Origin: Toxorhynchites rutilus septentrionalis
Taxonomy: Eukaryota > Arthropoda > Insecta > Diptera > Culicidae
Direction of reading: 5' to 3'
DNA length: 64,000 nucleotides
Assembly (NCBI RefSeq): GCF_029784135.1
Contig: NC_073746.1
Coordinates: 245,529,307-245,593,306, forward strand
Below the pieces are notes generated by a model, which did no database searches, was not told the DNA's origin, and worked only from the letters and a program-made list of their open reading frames with translations. This document shows positions 34,667 to 47,214 of the stretch, in pieces. The first letter of the stretch is position 1, and every line of letters starts with the position of its first letter. The position numbers and the translations under genes are program-made.

Positions 34667-36513
34667 CAGGGATGTCAGGTGATTTTTTCAAATATCTTCA
34701 CATGGCACGAAAAAATGTCTCCAAATGTCTTCACAATCATATGATGATGATGATGGTCCGCCTCCTTCCCCTACAGAGGTTTGAGCAAGACGAGTTATCT
34801 AAAAGATATGTTTTGTTTTCTCAGCACTGAAATCAGTTCAGCAAAAAAAAACGAACTAATTTTATTTTTTATTTTATTGTTTGAAATTTGGTCAGGTCAT
34901 ACATTCAGAATAATAAAAACTACAATCAAAAAACTGTTCACATTAAGATATCCGTCCGTATAAAACTTCGTCAGTCAAAATCGTTGTCAAAAATAAAAAA
35001 ATGTTGGCTTTTTCCTAACAGTTTTAACGTGTGAAATACAGTTTCTCATAAATTCTGCTAGTGTTGTTGCACGTTTAATACGTCTTGGCATCGAGTTGAA
35101 AACATTTACTCCTTTAAAATATAGCGAATTTTGTGAAGCACATGTTAAGAAATGTGGTGTTCTTATTTCATCCGCGTGTCTAGTATTATATCTATGAAAG
35201 TCACTTCCCCTTTCAACTCGATCACACAAATATCGAGGCAGCAAACCGTAAACTTCCTACCTCAAAAATGAACACCATAGTTAAATACACAATTCTTTGC
35301 TTCACAGATAACCATTGCAGAGCGTCCAGCATTAAATGAAGAAGTGAACCTACTACATTGTAAAGTCAAACGCATTATTTTATTCTGCAAGCGCTGCAAT
35401 CTCGATATTTGCGTTTCATTGGCCATCAACAAAACGGAAGAACAAAAGTTTAGATGAGGAGAGATGATTGATTTGTACAGCTGTATTTTACTGCAAATAG
35501 TTAAATCGTTTCTTAGTCTTCACAAAATTCCATACTTCCTGGCAATTTTCTTGATGACATTGTCAATGTGAGTATTGAACTTGAGTTTGTCATCAATAAT
35601 CACGCCAAGATATTTAATCTCCCGAACGCGATCGATGGTCTCATCAGCAATCACAATAGAGATGTTTTCATTGATTCGATTTCGCGAAATTACCATATAG
35701 TTGGTCTTATTAATGTTTAATTTCAATTGCTTATACGTCAACCATCTACTTGAAGAATGCAAATCTCCATTCAAGTGTAAAACGACCTGATATACATTCT
35801 TAGCTGCAATGATACTGTGGTATATCATCAGCAAAAAGATTAATATCGCAATATAGAAGGAAACTAAAATTCATAACTTATTTTTGGACAAAGTTTGATA
35901 GCTTATTCAATTTTTTCTTATCCAAAATATATATTTTTATTGAGGCTCATATGGCGTCAGCTTAACGGGGCCGGGAGTTCAATATTTCGACAATGTTTAT
36001 TCAATGTTTCTTCTAATGGACAGTATAGACACAATATAGCATTTTCATTAAACTTTCCTCGAGGTTTTAATACATTCTATATTCTTGTGGTTTTTTTTTT
36101 TTAATGGAAAAATTTAAAAAAAAACCGAGTGAATTATCCCGAGACTAGCTATGTACAGTGGTGATATCGTAACGAATGAGTTTTATCCGAGATGCAATTA
36201 TTGCTAGTTGAAGATTAAAAAAAATCGAGACAAATGTATCCGTTGATTACTAAGAACAAAAGTAAACAAGTGACACTGATAAAAAGCGAGCGAATTATAC
36301 TGAGACAAAAGGTCTACTTTTTCTGACGATATTTGCGGCCAATAGTTAAAATTTCATGGCAATAATATTTCTCGAAAATTCACAAACGCTATCATACTGA
36401 AATGTATTCACATATTTCATCAAGTCTCCAAAATGTCTTCAAAAAATCAAATGTCTTCACAATGAGTCAAATGTCTCCAAAATGAAGACATGTCTTCAAA
36501 ACTGGCATCTCTG
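34667..36513. mobile_element. hAT element, 8-bp TSD ctgacaac, with LINE insertion
   Basis: Starts CAGGGATGTCAGGTG and ends ACTGGCATCTCTG. The 8-bp direct repeat ctgacaac lies at 34,659-34,666 and 36,514-36,521. Subterminal copies of AAATGTCTTCACA / AAATGTCTCCAAA cluster at both ends (34,710-34,735; 36,425-36,500), as expected for transposase-binding arrays in hATs. No hAT transposase is visible. The interior holds a minus-strand LINE fragment that inserted later. Confidence 0.85.
34987..35860 (-). pseudogene. LINE reverse transcriptase 3' part (CR1/Jockey-like)
   Basis: Read on the minus strand it begins just upstream of the catalytic box NLFADDI (about 35,845-35,825). It continues with LKLNINKTNYMVISRNRI and REIKYLGVIIDDKLKFNTHI, then in another frame RLRNDLTICSKIQLYKSI and ISPHLNFCSSVLLMANETQI, and ends with ASQNSLYFKGVNVFNSMPRR. 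This is the thumb and C-terminal part of a CR1/Jockey-type ORF2. Endonuclease and most of the RT are absent (5' truncation). At least two frameshifts make it dead. It is nested in the hAT. Confidence 0.8.
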
Positions 36514-38280
36514 CTGACAACATCAACTAGGATCTCATTGCAGTACATATGCAAGTGACGAACCAGCCAAAAGTGCTGAAAATCACTAGTTTATTTTTTT
36601 TCTATTCTTTCTCGCCACAAAACCATTCCTCGGGCGGAGACGAACATAACAAAAAAGAGAACTTAAATTAAACGAGTTCTCGGGTGATGCGCGGAACAAC
36701 ACTTATGACGAGTGATTTTTGACGTAGGACTACATCTTTCATTCTTGTCCTGGGGTGTGCAGAGTGTTTTTTGTGATTGAATCACATGTAAGCTTTGTTG
36801 CGAGATGTCCGAAATAAAAAACAACACATTAAGAAAATGATTCTAAATCCGGACCTTACAGAAGTTCACGATGAAGTTTCTTATTGCAGGTGTTTCACAG
36901 GATCGGATTCTGGGTGGATGAGCTCGTCTGCTCTCAATTAGTTCATTGTGATTGTATTTTAATAATGTATTTATTGTTCGTAGATTGCAATTTAAGTTTT
37001 GTGGAAAGAGAGGGTCATTCTGGTTGCATTGCCTCCATACGCAACGCACTTTATACAACCATTTTTTCGCTCCTATGAAAAATTCATTTGGAAAGTCTCG
37101 CTGTCATCTGGTCGCTAGCTGGAGAGCTGATGAATCGTGAATTACTTATTGGTGAGTTTTTTTTTCGATCAATAACTAAGTTTACGTGAATTTGAAAATT
37201 GTTTCAGGGTTAGAAGTAATGTCAAAGTGCAGCGCATTTCAAGACGGATGATAAGAAGTGGAGAACAGAACGTAAACATTTATTCCGAACGTTCTGTCGT
37301 TCTGTTTTTGATTGTTGTTTACTGTAACACAATTGTTGCGATGATGGCAGAAAGACGGTGATTAGTCGTTAGATGATGCAGATAACGATAAAAGATGTCA
37401 TATGAGATATCCAGGAAACAGCTCTCTGTGCAACTGGTCGAAATAGCTCTTGCATTCTGTGTGAAAATAATAAAGAAAATTATATATGATGGGTGAAACC
37501 AATGGAACACAAAGCTAAATGAGTCAACGCGAATTTCGAATGAGCTAATAACGCTTACTGCGATCTCACGGCACAACATATGGGAAAACACTTTTTCGCA
37601 TTTGCTTCAATGTTTCGATTTTTCTCGCCGTGTAAACATTCCTTGGGCCAAGACGAACACAACAAAATAGACAGTTCAAATCGGACGATCCGTTCCCGCC
37701 AGGAAATCCGACCCGTTGTGACAGGATCTTTTTCTGGCTGGCTCAAGAATCACTAAGGGGAGAGCCTTGCGATGCAGTTGTCGCTAGAGATATGTATGCG
37801 AAATTCTCTCGATTGAGTACAAGAGCCGCCACAGTTTGCTTTCAGCGTCAGTGATGATGATGATTTGAATTATAGAGGATTGAAAAGGCAAATGAAATCT
37901 TCGAGTTTAATGCTTCCAGCATCATCAAAAACAATAACTTGAACTAAGCTCTCGGCCTTCAGGAACATGTGATATGTGTGAGGCAAATCAGTAGAATACC
38001 AATCATATACGCATATTTAATTGGCCAAGCCCGTATTAATGGACATTAGTCACCCATTATAATCAAATCGCCTCCTATTACTTTATATATACTTATATAT
38101 ACTTTATATATTACTTTAGAATGCATCGAAGTTTTCGAAATAACCCATTCTAATTTTTATATAATAAGGAATGTCAGTGCCGAAACAATTTTTTGCCTAC
38201 TTTATCTTATTTTATATTATACGGTTTTATTGAGCTTTACCTGTTTGTATGTCTGTCTGAAGGGAAGTCGAACATCAATA
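36514..38280. other. Unassigned; one TGACGTAGGACT motif
   Basis: TTTTTGACGTAGGACTACAT..TTTCATTC at 36,717-36,745 is another end of the dispersed repeat family. Otherwise no gene or repeat is recognised. Confidence 0.35.
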
Positions 38281-38340
38281 GAAATTTGACCCACTTCTGA
38301 TTGATCTGAAATTTGGAACACACACCTCCATGATCTTCGT

Positions 38341-38660
38341 GATCTTGAAAATCCAAGATGGCGATCGCATCAAAATGACGGACTACATATTTTCTCAAAA
38401 CCCCATCAATATGGGTATCAAATGAAAAGGATTGACAGGTAGAACAAAGTTATTTATGAAACAACTGTAATTGTACGTACAAACCTAAAATGGCCCCCAC
38501 CATAAAGTGGCGATCCATATATTCTTTCAAAACCCTATCAATAAGGGCTTAAAAAGTAGAGTACATTAGATCACGAAAATCGAAATCCCAGATGGTCGCA
38601 GTCAGTTTTTCATGCAACTCCCGCGTATGGGTATCAAATGGAAGATCCCCTTCCTCTTCA
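38341..38660 (+). repeat. Degenerate short tandem repeat, about 130 bp
   Basis: Two to three diverged units share AAAACCCYATCAATAWGGG and GTATCAAATGRAA, with an AAGATGGCGA/AAATGGC block. Unit starts are near 38,397 and 38,529, with a truncated one near 38,615. Confidence 0.55.
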
Positions 38661-41344
38661 TTCACATTTCATTGGGAATAAACATAATAATTTTCTTTTA
38701 GTCTCGTCAATGTCCCAGATTAATGAAAGTAGGGATGTGATAACTGCTAACTGTTACGTGCCTAATTATGTTTTAGCTTTTAGTACATTATCCGTATTAT
38801 TATAAAATTCAATCACAATGAAACCCTTTAACTTAAAATGTATTTTTTTACTTATTTTATTTAAAAATGAAAATCGAACAACTTAAAATCACCCTTTACC
38901 AATAATCAAATGACAACACGATTAAATCAGACACATATCAAATAAGGGTAAAAAACGAACAACGGTTTCAACAATTTGTGCTATGCATATATTCTCCGTT
39001 TGTTTGTGGGACGGACAAGTTCACCGAGCCTAACCATCAGTTGGGTTCTGCACAGTTTTCAAACCAACGATCCTTTGATTGAAGGGCGAGCGTGCAAGTG
39101 CAAGGTTGAGGCTATCTCGTGTTCTGTTCCATGTATGTCTATAATATTCAAGCTCCGGACATTCGATCAAAGTTTGCCGATGTATCTATCCAGCCAAACA
39201 GCTCAGCACTCAGCCGCCAAGACTGCACCGTCGACACGCGCGCTACAAAACAACGAAACAAAGATAAAATTGCAAAAAGCCTCCATCGAGTACCTTCATC
39301 GGTTGCAACAAATAAAACACACCAACCATAAAGTGGTTACACTTTGTAGTGCTGACGATAGCGGTCCTATTCCGAGTTTGAATAGTTGGAAACACGATCA
39401 CGGCCATGTACAAAGGTTCAAAACACTCATAATGGCCTCTGTGACATTTTTCTGTTGTCCGGATGTATGAATATTATAAATAGTGGCCTCAGCTAGACTC
39501 TATTCATATAAAATGGTTATCGGATGCACCAGAATGGTCGAGCGGTTCTTACATGACGCGCTTTTTGGAGCGACAATTTTCCAGAACAAAGAGCATAGTT
39601 AGATGGCTGTGAAACACCATGACAATAATGACAAAACCATCCATCCATTTGTTTCTCACGTCCAAATAACGCAATTAACAGGAAACCACACCACCGGTTC
39701 CCAACGATTTCACAGACTTGTATGACAGATGTAATTAGTTGCTATGTCGTTGAATCACCGGTATGAGTGACACGGCAAATCAATGTTTTCGAGAGCCTTT
39801 GATACGAGTAAATTTATGTGATTGAAGACTAATTGATAAGGAATGAGTGGGCAATGATTTGATGGTTATCGTGTTAGTAACGAGTGATGGCTGCATCCAG
39901 TGTAGAATTTCCACATGAATCTCAAATTACTATACATATAGATCAACTTTACTACGCATGTAGCTCGGCTGGTTCTTCTGGTTGGCCCATCTAGTGTAAA
40001 ACTATTTTGTATATGGAAAAATAACGAAAACCTAGCAAATACAGTAGAATTTGTTTATTATGACTCCGCTTATATTGCCCTACCGCCTATTATTACGTAA
40101 TAACACAACGAAGTTTGGTTTTCTTTGTAAAAAAGTCGGATTTAATGACTTCTTTACATACATACATAATTTACATGGAAAACGGTTATTTTAACAAAAC
40201 GATTTGTATGACGTCCGCTAATTATGACTTCCCTTCGATGTCATTATAACCGGATTCCTTATTTTTTAATGTAGCACTACGTATTTCAAAAATTGTGCCA
40301 AACCAGAAAACAGGGCACGTTTTTATGCAACAAAAATATCAAATGCAGCATTCGTTCTACGGATATTGTGGTTAGAGAAAATATATTTCCGTATACTCCG
40401 TTCGTTTTCAATTAATTGGGTAAAACAAGCCATTCGCGATTTCGAAGTATTCACGATCCATTAATCGTCAAGGCTAGAGGCGAAAAACCTGAGAAACTTT
40501 GAAGCCTCTATAATTCAAACAATGACTGTCACTATCCAAGTCACAGTTTCACTTCAGCTACCAGACATCAGTCTTTCTCAATGCTGATGTCAGACACAGC
40601 TTCTAAATTTCGTACACAGTGGTGCATTTTTTGTTCTGCGGAGACACCGCGTCGATTTCCATGCCATCTGGTTGAGAGTGCTTCTGTATTTTTGCACCAC
40701 ATCATTTCTGCATCTGTACTGCGGTGTGATTTTGGAATTTCGAAAACGTGAGCGTTATGTTTGAAGTGAAAAGTTTTAAGCGTTAATATCTCTTCGCCGA
40801 GTGGAGTAAGTGGTATGAGAATTACTTTGGAAAGACAAAAAGTGTATGAGCGGTGTTTGTTGCTTATTGAGCCTAAACAAAAATTTCCACGGCTCGAAAT
40901 TGGTTTGAAAGCAACCTATTGAAATCAAACAAATATATTTATAAATTTTTTGAAAGTCATCAAGATTGGTCATCGGTTGACGCATGTCGTTGAATGACCG
41001 TGAAAACACTATAAATATTGTCCCTGGCCAACCTCAGTTTCTGTTTTGCTACCGCGTGTAACGGACGTACAAAAAATGTCGCCTCAAAATGCGTCCTCAG
41101 AATATGCGCGAAGTAAGCATAGTGCTGAGCTTGAACTGTTGGGCAAAAGCGAAGCAGAATAGAGATATAATGTAGGACGTACTGCGTCTTGGTAACATTA
41201 TGTGCAGATTGGTTGTGCTTAATTGAATCACACGTACGAATTGTTGATGCGTTATTAAATAGATAACGGTGGTTGAGATCGATTGACACTGAATAATTGA
41301 GCGAGAATTTCGATCTCTGGTCGCTATTTGCTAGTAGAACTGTA
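38661..41344. other. Mostly unassigned, two repeat fragments
   Basis: A 164-codon plus-strand frame at 38,976-39,470 has no recognised motif and low protein-like character. A pogo-like end (ACAGTAGAATTTGTTTATTA) starts near 40,042. A copy of the TGACGTAGGACT family interior (TTTCGAAAACGTGAGCGTTA, AAGCGTTAATATCTC) lies at 40,700-40,860. Confidence 0.35.
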
Positions 41345-41658
41345 CAGTAGAACATCGATTATTCCGCGGAATAGTCTGGCAAGGTCACCGCGAATGACGA
41401 AAATCGCGGATAACGCAATAGAAGACTAAAAATAAGGTGCAAATACGAAAAAAAAGATATTTCAGCATGAAAACTAAGTTTTATCAATACTGAAATTACT
41501 AAACTGTTCATTTCTAAGATCGTATACACAAGAGGTTCGATAGTGTGACAGCTCTACCCAAAACAAAAGAGCATGAGCTTACCACTCACTGACAAATTCC
41601 GGGAAGGTATATAGATTTACTATAGAACTCGCTGTCGCGAATAATCGGATTTCTACTG
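41345..41658. mobile_element. pogo/Tigger-like MITE with TA duplication
   Basis: The left end CAGTAGAACATCGATTATTC pairs with the right end GAATAATCGGATTTCTACTG. The ends are flanked by TA at 41,343-41,344 and 41,659-41,660. 314 bp, non-coding. CAGT-start ends and TA duplication are typical of the pogo branch of Tc1/mariner. Confidence 0.75.
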
Positions 41659-42228
41659 TATAACCATAAATGATTTTCCAATCAATCAATTATTTTTTGT
41701 GAATTAGAACAGTTTCTGAGTTGAAATGGCCTCAAATTTCAATGTTGAAATGCATTGAAATTTGACGGAGGTATATTTCAGCGGCGCATGTTAATCAGCG
41801 TTTAATTGCTTCACGCATCGACCGCGCCCCTCACTCAACGAAAGCATTCATTCATCGGCCCTTGTCAGTGCTACCAAACGCTTGTACCAAAGAGTTTCAT
41901 TCTTGAATTTCTTTAATGTTTGTTTCATACCGGTTATAATTTCATAGTGCAACATTAACAATGCGGTCGTTTGACACCACCCTTCTTATTTATTTTTTCT
42001 TTTCGTGACACCATGACTGACACGTGTTTGTGGCCCCTCTGAAAAAAAAGGTTGAGTACCAGTAGCGACCTGGCATAGATCGCGAAATGGATAACGACTT
42101 TGAAAATTCTTCAACGTCGTGTGCTACAGCTAGCGATGTCCGATTTTTCAAATTAATTGGCAACTAACAGAACTTTTTTTCAGATGTTCATTCTTCGTTC
42201 CATTTTTTTTTTAATTTACACATACGAT

Positions 42229-43751
42229 CATGGTTGCCACATATAAGAAAATTCGGCGTTTTACAGATTTTTCGTTAAATTTAAGATACAGAATTACAGA
42301 TTTTCAGCAAAAATACAGAGTTACTGAAATACTGATTTTTTAAAAATTCTATTTCAAATATTAAATTTGTTACAGTGCATGCATAGATAATTTGACTTAT
42401 AAAAATGTTGAACGCAACGCAACGAGATGGTTTTCGTTGGAGGCAATTGTTAAGCGAAATCTTAAGCGGTTTGAAGAGCTAAAATAATTCTTTTCGTTCC
42501 ATGTTAGGTATGACCATAATCAATCTGCCAATCGTACAATGATAAGCAAAAATTGCAACAAAAACTTTATTGGATACGCTAAAATTTGCGATTCTCGTCA
42601 AACATTTCCAAATCTGAAATGTAATGTTCAATTCAACAACTTCGGAATGTTTGATGGATTTCCGTCAGTGAATGATGATGGAACAGACGACGAAACATTA
42701 CAGAAGACCATATAAAAGAAAATTGTACAGCATTTTCAAGACTTTTTACAACAAGTTTAACTTGAAACATATTTTCCTCATATCAAATAACAAATTTGGA
42801 CATGGTTTGAAATGCTTTCCGTCTCGCAGTGACGAAAGTTTCGGATCAATTTCAGAACAAATTCGATCTACAAATGATCGAATTTTATCCTGATATGCGG
42901 AATAAGCGTTACGAGTGTTGTCGTCTTTTGCGTAGAATTTATGTGAATCTGGATTTTCTACAATACTGCTGATGGGAACAAAACACCGTAACAGAGTGGG
43001 TATGACATGACATGAGGTATGCTTTTCGACAACGTTCTCAAGAATTACGATATTGGCGGAAATCGTTCAGGCGCAGGTGCCATACTGACTTGCCAAGTTT
43101 TATATACCTTTTTTTGTAATCAGATACAAGTATAACATCAAACGTGTTGCGAATATAACTTGAAAACCGTTTGTATTCTTACATTACTTTACTGATATGC
43201 TACATACTTTCTTACAAATTACTGATAGGGGTGAAGAACTGGAAATAATTTTCATATAGGGGGGAATTGAGCAAAAAAGGTTGAAAACCACTGGGTTAAA
43301 CGATCCTATGACTAAATAAAAAGAAAATTTTCAATTTTGCGTAATTTATAATGAGACAAGAATGTTATTGTTTGATTTGATGCATCAATTTCCTCAATTC
43401 TTTGAAGCAGGTAATACACAAGGTCTGAATAACGAATGCGAGCTACTCAAGACGAATCTCACGGAGCAAAAATTGAGTGACTCAGATATGACATGGTCCC
43501 AGCTGTTGGGTGACAAAAAGCGTGAATGTTTTTGTATCCATTGCTAAGATCGTTTTCAAGACACTTTTTGATAACATTCATCAGCGTGTGTCGAGCGAAT
43601 ATTTTCGCTATACAATACCAACAAAACAAAGTCCGGAAATCGGTTGGAGCTCATTTGTTTTAATTTTTCGATACAGATTTTTTATACAGAATTTTTTGCT
43701 CAAAATACCTGTATATCAGAAAATTTTACAGAATTAAATGTGGCAACCCTG
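42229..43751 (+). mobile_element. hAT element, 8-bp TSD catacgat
   Basis: Starts CATGGTTGCCACAT and ends ATGTGGCAACCCTG, imperfect terminal inverted repeats continued by subterminal ACAGATTTT/CAGAATT words. The 8-bp direct repeat catacgat is exact at 42,221-42,228 and 43,752-43,759. Short plus-strand frames (42,672-42,893; 43,362-43,547; 43,510-43,737) read as pieces of one decayed protein, with DRILS / EFYPDMRNKRYECCRLLR around a frameshift. I cannot identify them firmly as hAT transposase. Ends of the same family lie at 22,193 and 4,866. Confidence 0.85.
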
Positions 43752-43939
43752 CATACGATGCTGCGCGTGAGCCTTTAGCTCGTAAAGACTGACTAAATTT
43801 AGAAGCCTTTTGGTTTTTAGTAGTTAAACGATTACAGTAGTCACAGTACAGTAGCGAATTTAAAACTATTCATGGTGAGAAATTACAAAACTTGGCTGAG
43901 GTTATTATATAGAGCAGTTGCTTCATTCAACACTGAACG

Positions 43940-44300
43940 TTGACCGAACATGCCGGTATTGCTGTTATCTGTTATCTGTTATCTCTGTTTCTGGTGTGAT
44001 GCTGACATCGTTCTGAAATTCTGTTCAATGCATTGCTAGTGTGGATTGAATTGCAAAGTGTTTGATGAATATTCAGGCAAATAGTGGTGATAAAGAGGTT
44101 TTCGACCATTGGAAGCTGATGCTGAGTTGATGTTCTCCGAGAGAGGCCGAAAAGTTTTTTGATTGCATTGTTTTGGACAAGGATAATTTGATCTGTACAT
44201 GATTTAAATATGTTTGTCTGAACTTGGTCGAACCCGGTCGATGAAGACGAACATAGAGCTGTAATTGTACGTTTTACTTCAGATGTAGACACTATAGCTT
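43940..44300 (-). pseudogene. LINE ORF2 fragment with internal deletion
   Basis: A 106-codon minus-strand frame (44,292-43,972) joins two distant parts of a CR1/Jockey-type ORF2. EVKRTITALCSSSSTGFDQV belongs to the start of the reverse transcriptase. LVQNNAIKKLFGLSRRTSTQ and the later HHTRNRDN belong to the C-terminus. The palm, including the catalytic YADD/FADD box, is deleted between them. Inactive. Confidence 0.65.
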
Positions 44301-44569
44301 TTAGTTCTTATCCGGGCCCGAGATATTCGAAGATGAAAAATGAAAATCGACTCTCCTCTCTGTAGCTTCGCTTCGACCAGGACTCGCGTACACAATCTTA
44401 TTTGACATCCAAATAAAGTGAAACTTGATTCCTGGAAAGCTGTTACAACATTAATGGACAATTATTGTTTACCCACCCACGAACTTCGACAGTTTCCAGG
44501 TATGCTATAAAGGCCCTCGCGTTAGTATTAGTAAATATCGTGCAAAATAACGTGCAGTTAGGGAGGAAT

Positions 44570-46085
44570 TCTCAACAAAATTTTAGTTTGCTTTGTCTTC
44601 GAGTTCAATTTTGTGAAAAAAAAACATACAGAAAAACGGGTTTTTATCAATAAAATTCACAAAGTTGTCAGTGTTTCTGAAGACAATACTGCACGCTATT
44701 TTATTTTTAATTCCATATTTTATATTTAAAAAATTATATAAAATATAAGTAATTTTTTTATACGATACAAAAAACAGGAAGTGGGTTATATCTGTGGTAT
44801 AACCGCAAGGTTGACGTAGGACTATAGTTGGTTTAGTGATCATTTGTTTGAAGTTGAATATGAATCAATTCTCAATTAAAGAATGAATGATTATTTCTGG
44901 GAATTCGAAAACGAAAGTATTACGTCGGAGACACAAGGTTTCGAGCTATCACCATCATCTCATGACTATCATCTCATTCTAAGGATAAAATGTTCACGAG
45001 TAATATGCCTTGCCAACTATTGATAGAGTCGAATGAACTGAAGAAGTTTTAAGTCTCTATATAAAAAATTATTGAAATCAGCAAAATCTATAAATATGGG
45101 TACCTATTAAAAACCTCATCTCAGTCATGCAGTCACGCGGGTGATGCAAGATACGGCTAGCATAGCAAGATTCGTCGTCGAACAACTTGTATGTAGCGAA
45201 ACAATATGAAATATTCAGCAAAAGAAGCAATCACGCAAAATTGGTGTATGATTTATTTATCCGCTTTTTTATGTTTGCCCTTTACATAATAAGTAATACA
45301 TTGCTTGTCACTAACTCTCAAACATAAATTACAAAAAAATGTATTTGCTCGCAGTTTGCTATTTAAAATAACTAAATAAACTTTTTCGCTTCAACACAAT
45401 TCTAAGTTCTAAGCCGAATTGACAGATTATTTTTCTGGAAAATAGCTTAAATATGCTTTTTGTTCTTTAATGAATTGAGAGAAAGTATGGTTGACTATGG
45501 GAATTTGGAAGACAAACTAGAAGCGAATGAACTCTCTGAGTTTGAAGCTTAATGCAACTGAGCAATAATCGATGGGAAATTATATGATTTTCTATTTTTT
45601 GGACCAATAAGTGACAATCATATAACTCTTTGACTTTTTATGTTTCGAATAAAGTGATTTTTATACCACTCCATTTAGCCGGTAAAGAGGTATTAACGTT
45701 CAAAACATTGCACTCCAGCGTCACTCTCTCGATTTCAAAACTTTGAACTGACACCCCGGTACAGAAATGAAAGACTTAGTCCTACGTCAAAAATCTCAAA
45801 AAACATCGATACATGCATACGGGATACATGAGAGAGGGAAACGAATTCATTTTTGGGGGAGTCTCTTCAATATGCAATGAAGTCCATTTGACGGGGAAGT
45901 ATGAAATAAGATAGTCGAGTCGTAGAGTGAGTTAGCCACTAAACACCCGAATAACTGTTGAGTCATGTTCACGAAGAAACTCCTGGAAAAAGCCAAAACT
46001 CATTCCCAATTGAATACGAAAGCGAATTTCTTCATAGTCCCCTGACTATCCTCAGTTGAATATGACTTTGCTGCGCCCTGGTTCT
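44570..46085 (+). repeat. Long interspersed repeat, copy 2
   Basis: Colinear with the reverse complement of 3,463-5,348. It is continuous where copy 1 carries the hAT (TTTCTGAAGACAATACTGCA near 44,684) and is itself interrupted at about 44,810-45,790 by an inverted-repeat element. Non-coding; family unknown. Confidence 0.6.
44812..45787. mobile_element. Inverted-repeat element with TGACGTAGGACTA ends
   Basis: Left end TTGACGTAGGACTATAG, right end CTTAGTCCTACGTCAA. Related subterminal blocks occur at both ends in opposite orientation (GAATTCGAAAACG..ACGTCGGAG at 44,900-44,930; complement of CGAGAGAGTGACGCTGGAG at about 45,715-45,740). About 975 bp, non-coding. It may be a MITE of an uncharacterised family. 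Confidence 0.55.
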
Positions 46086-46263
46086 GATACACGTTTTCAT
46101 CTCGCTTTCTAAAGGGTGTGTCACATCATATTGCATCACGGAAAAAACGCTGTAAAAATTTAATTTTTAGGAATTATATCTTCAGCTTTCGCTTATAATC
46201 AGATAAGAGTGTATAGATCACGTTGGCCATGCTTCACTGTCAATTTTACGTAAATTTGGAAAA

Positions 46264-47214
46264 ATGTCGTCGAACGAAAAAGAGCGTCGTGAATTAATCC
46301 TGTGCACTCATTTCGAGAATCCGGAGTTGTCACATCGGGACATCGGTAAGATGCTGGGAATCGTCCAATCCACGGTCAGCAGAGTACTAAAACGATACTT
46401 CGAGAACCTAACCATCGACCGGAAGGTGAAGAACGGCAAAAATGGATGCTCCGTCAGTGAAAAAGATCACAAGCGCGTAGTTAAGCAGTTTAGACGTGAT
46501 CCGAGAAGTTCGGTCCGGGATGTCGCCAATAAGTTGAATTTGTCAAGTTCATTCGTCCAGCGGACCAAGCAGCGGGAGGGCCTGCGTACAAACAAGGTTC
46601 AGAAGGCTCCTAACTGCGACGAAAGGCAAAACATGGTGGGGAAGACGCGAGCCCGGAAGCTGTACACCGAAATGCTGACGAAGCCGCATTGCCTGGTAAT
46701 GGACGACGAAACCTATGTCAAAGCGGACTTTCGTCAACTGCCGGGCCTGTTGTTCTTCTCCGCAGAGGACAAATTCAGCGTTCCGGAGGAGATTCGCAAG
46801 CAGAAACTATCCAAGTTTGCCAAAAAGTACATGGTGTGGCAAGCGATCTGCTCTTGCGGAAAGCGGAGCGCCCCCTTCGTGATTACCGGCACGGTAAACG
46901 GGCAGGTTTACCTTAAGGAGTGCCTACAGAAGCGCTTACTACCACTATTGAAGCAGCACGAGGGCCCGACCATCTTCTGGCCGGATCTCGCTTCGTGCCA
47001 CTATTCAAAGGACGTGTTGGAGTGGTACGAAGCCAACGGGGTCACCTTCGTGCCAAAGGTAATGAACCTGCCCAACGCGCCGGAGCTTCGCCCAATAGAG
47101 AAATATTGGGCGATTATGAAGCAGGCCCTCCGGAAGAACCCAAAAGTTGTCAAATCGGAGGCGGACTTCAAGAGAAAATGGATTTCTGTTCAAAAAAAAA
47201 AAACTACAACCTGA
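46264..47214 (+). CDS. ITmD37E (mariner/Tc1/IS630) transposase, C-terminal frameshift
   Basis: This DNA cut-and-paste transposase has 316 residues, and the start AAAATGTC gives a good initiation context. Two N-terminal helix-turn-helix units appear at about residues 20-45 (MLGIVQSTVSRVLKR) and 75-100 (VRDVANKLNLSSSFVQRTKQ); they bind the terminal repeats. The catalytic triad is complete: Asp in CLVMDDETYVK (about 145), Asp in IFWPDLASCHYSK (about 240), and Glu in PELRPIEKYW. The last two are separated by 37 residues, which defines DD37E. A 12-A run at about 47,189-47,201 shifts the frame and ends the protein in KKKTTT. In the next frame the expected tail LQPDVVQNLMDGVKRKVRAY follows to 47,281. 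Only the last 28 or so residues are lost. It could be nearly active, or the shift could be an assembly error. Confidence 0.9.
   Translation: MSSNEKERRELILCTHFENPELSHRDIGKMLGIVQSTVSRVLKRYFENLTIDRKVKNGKNGCSVSEKDHKRVVKQFRRDPRSSVRDVANKLNLSSSFVQRTKQREGLRTNKVQKAPNCDERQNMVGKTRARKLYTEMLTKPHCLVMDDETYVKADFRQLPGLLFFSAEDKFSVPEEIRKQKLSKFAKKYMVWQAICSCGKRSAPFVITGTVNGQVYLKECLQKRLLPLLKQHEGPTIFWPDLASCHYSKDVLEWYEANGVTFVPKVMNLPNAPELRPIEKYWAIMKQALRKNPKVVKSEADFKRKWISVQKKKTTT

Noticed and set aside
38976..39470. 164-codon plus-strand frame as a gene
   Set aside because: No recognisable motif, no start or splice context that stands out, and an overlapping frame of similar length; length alone is not convincing.
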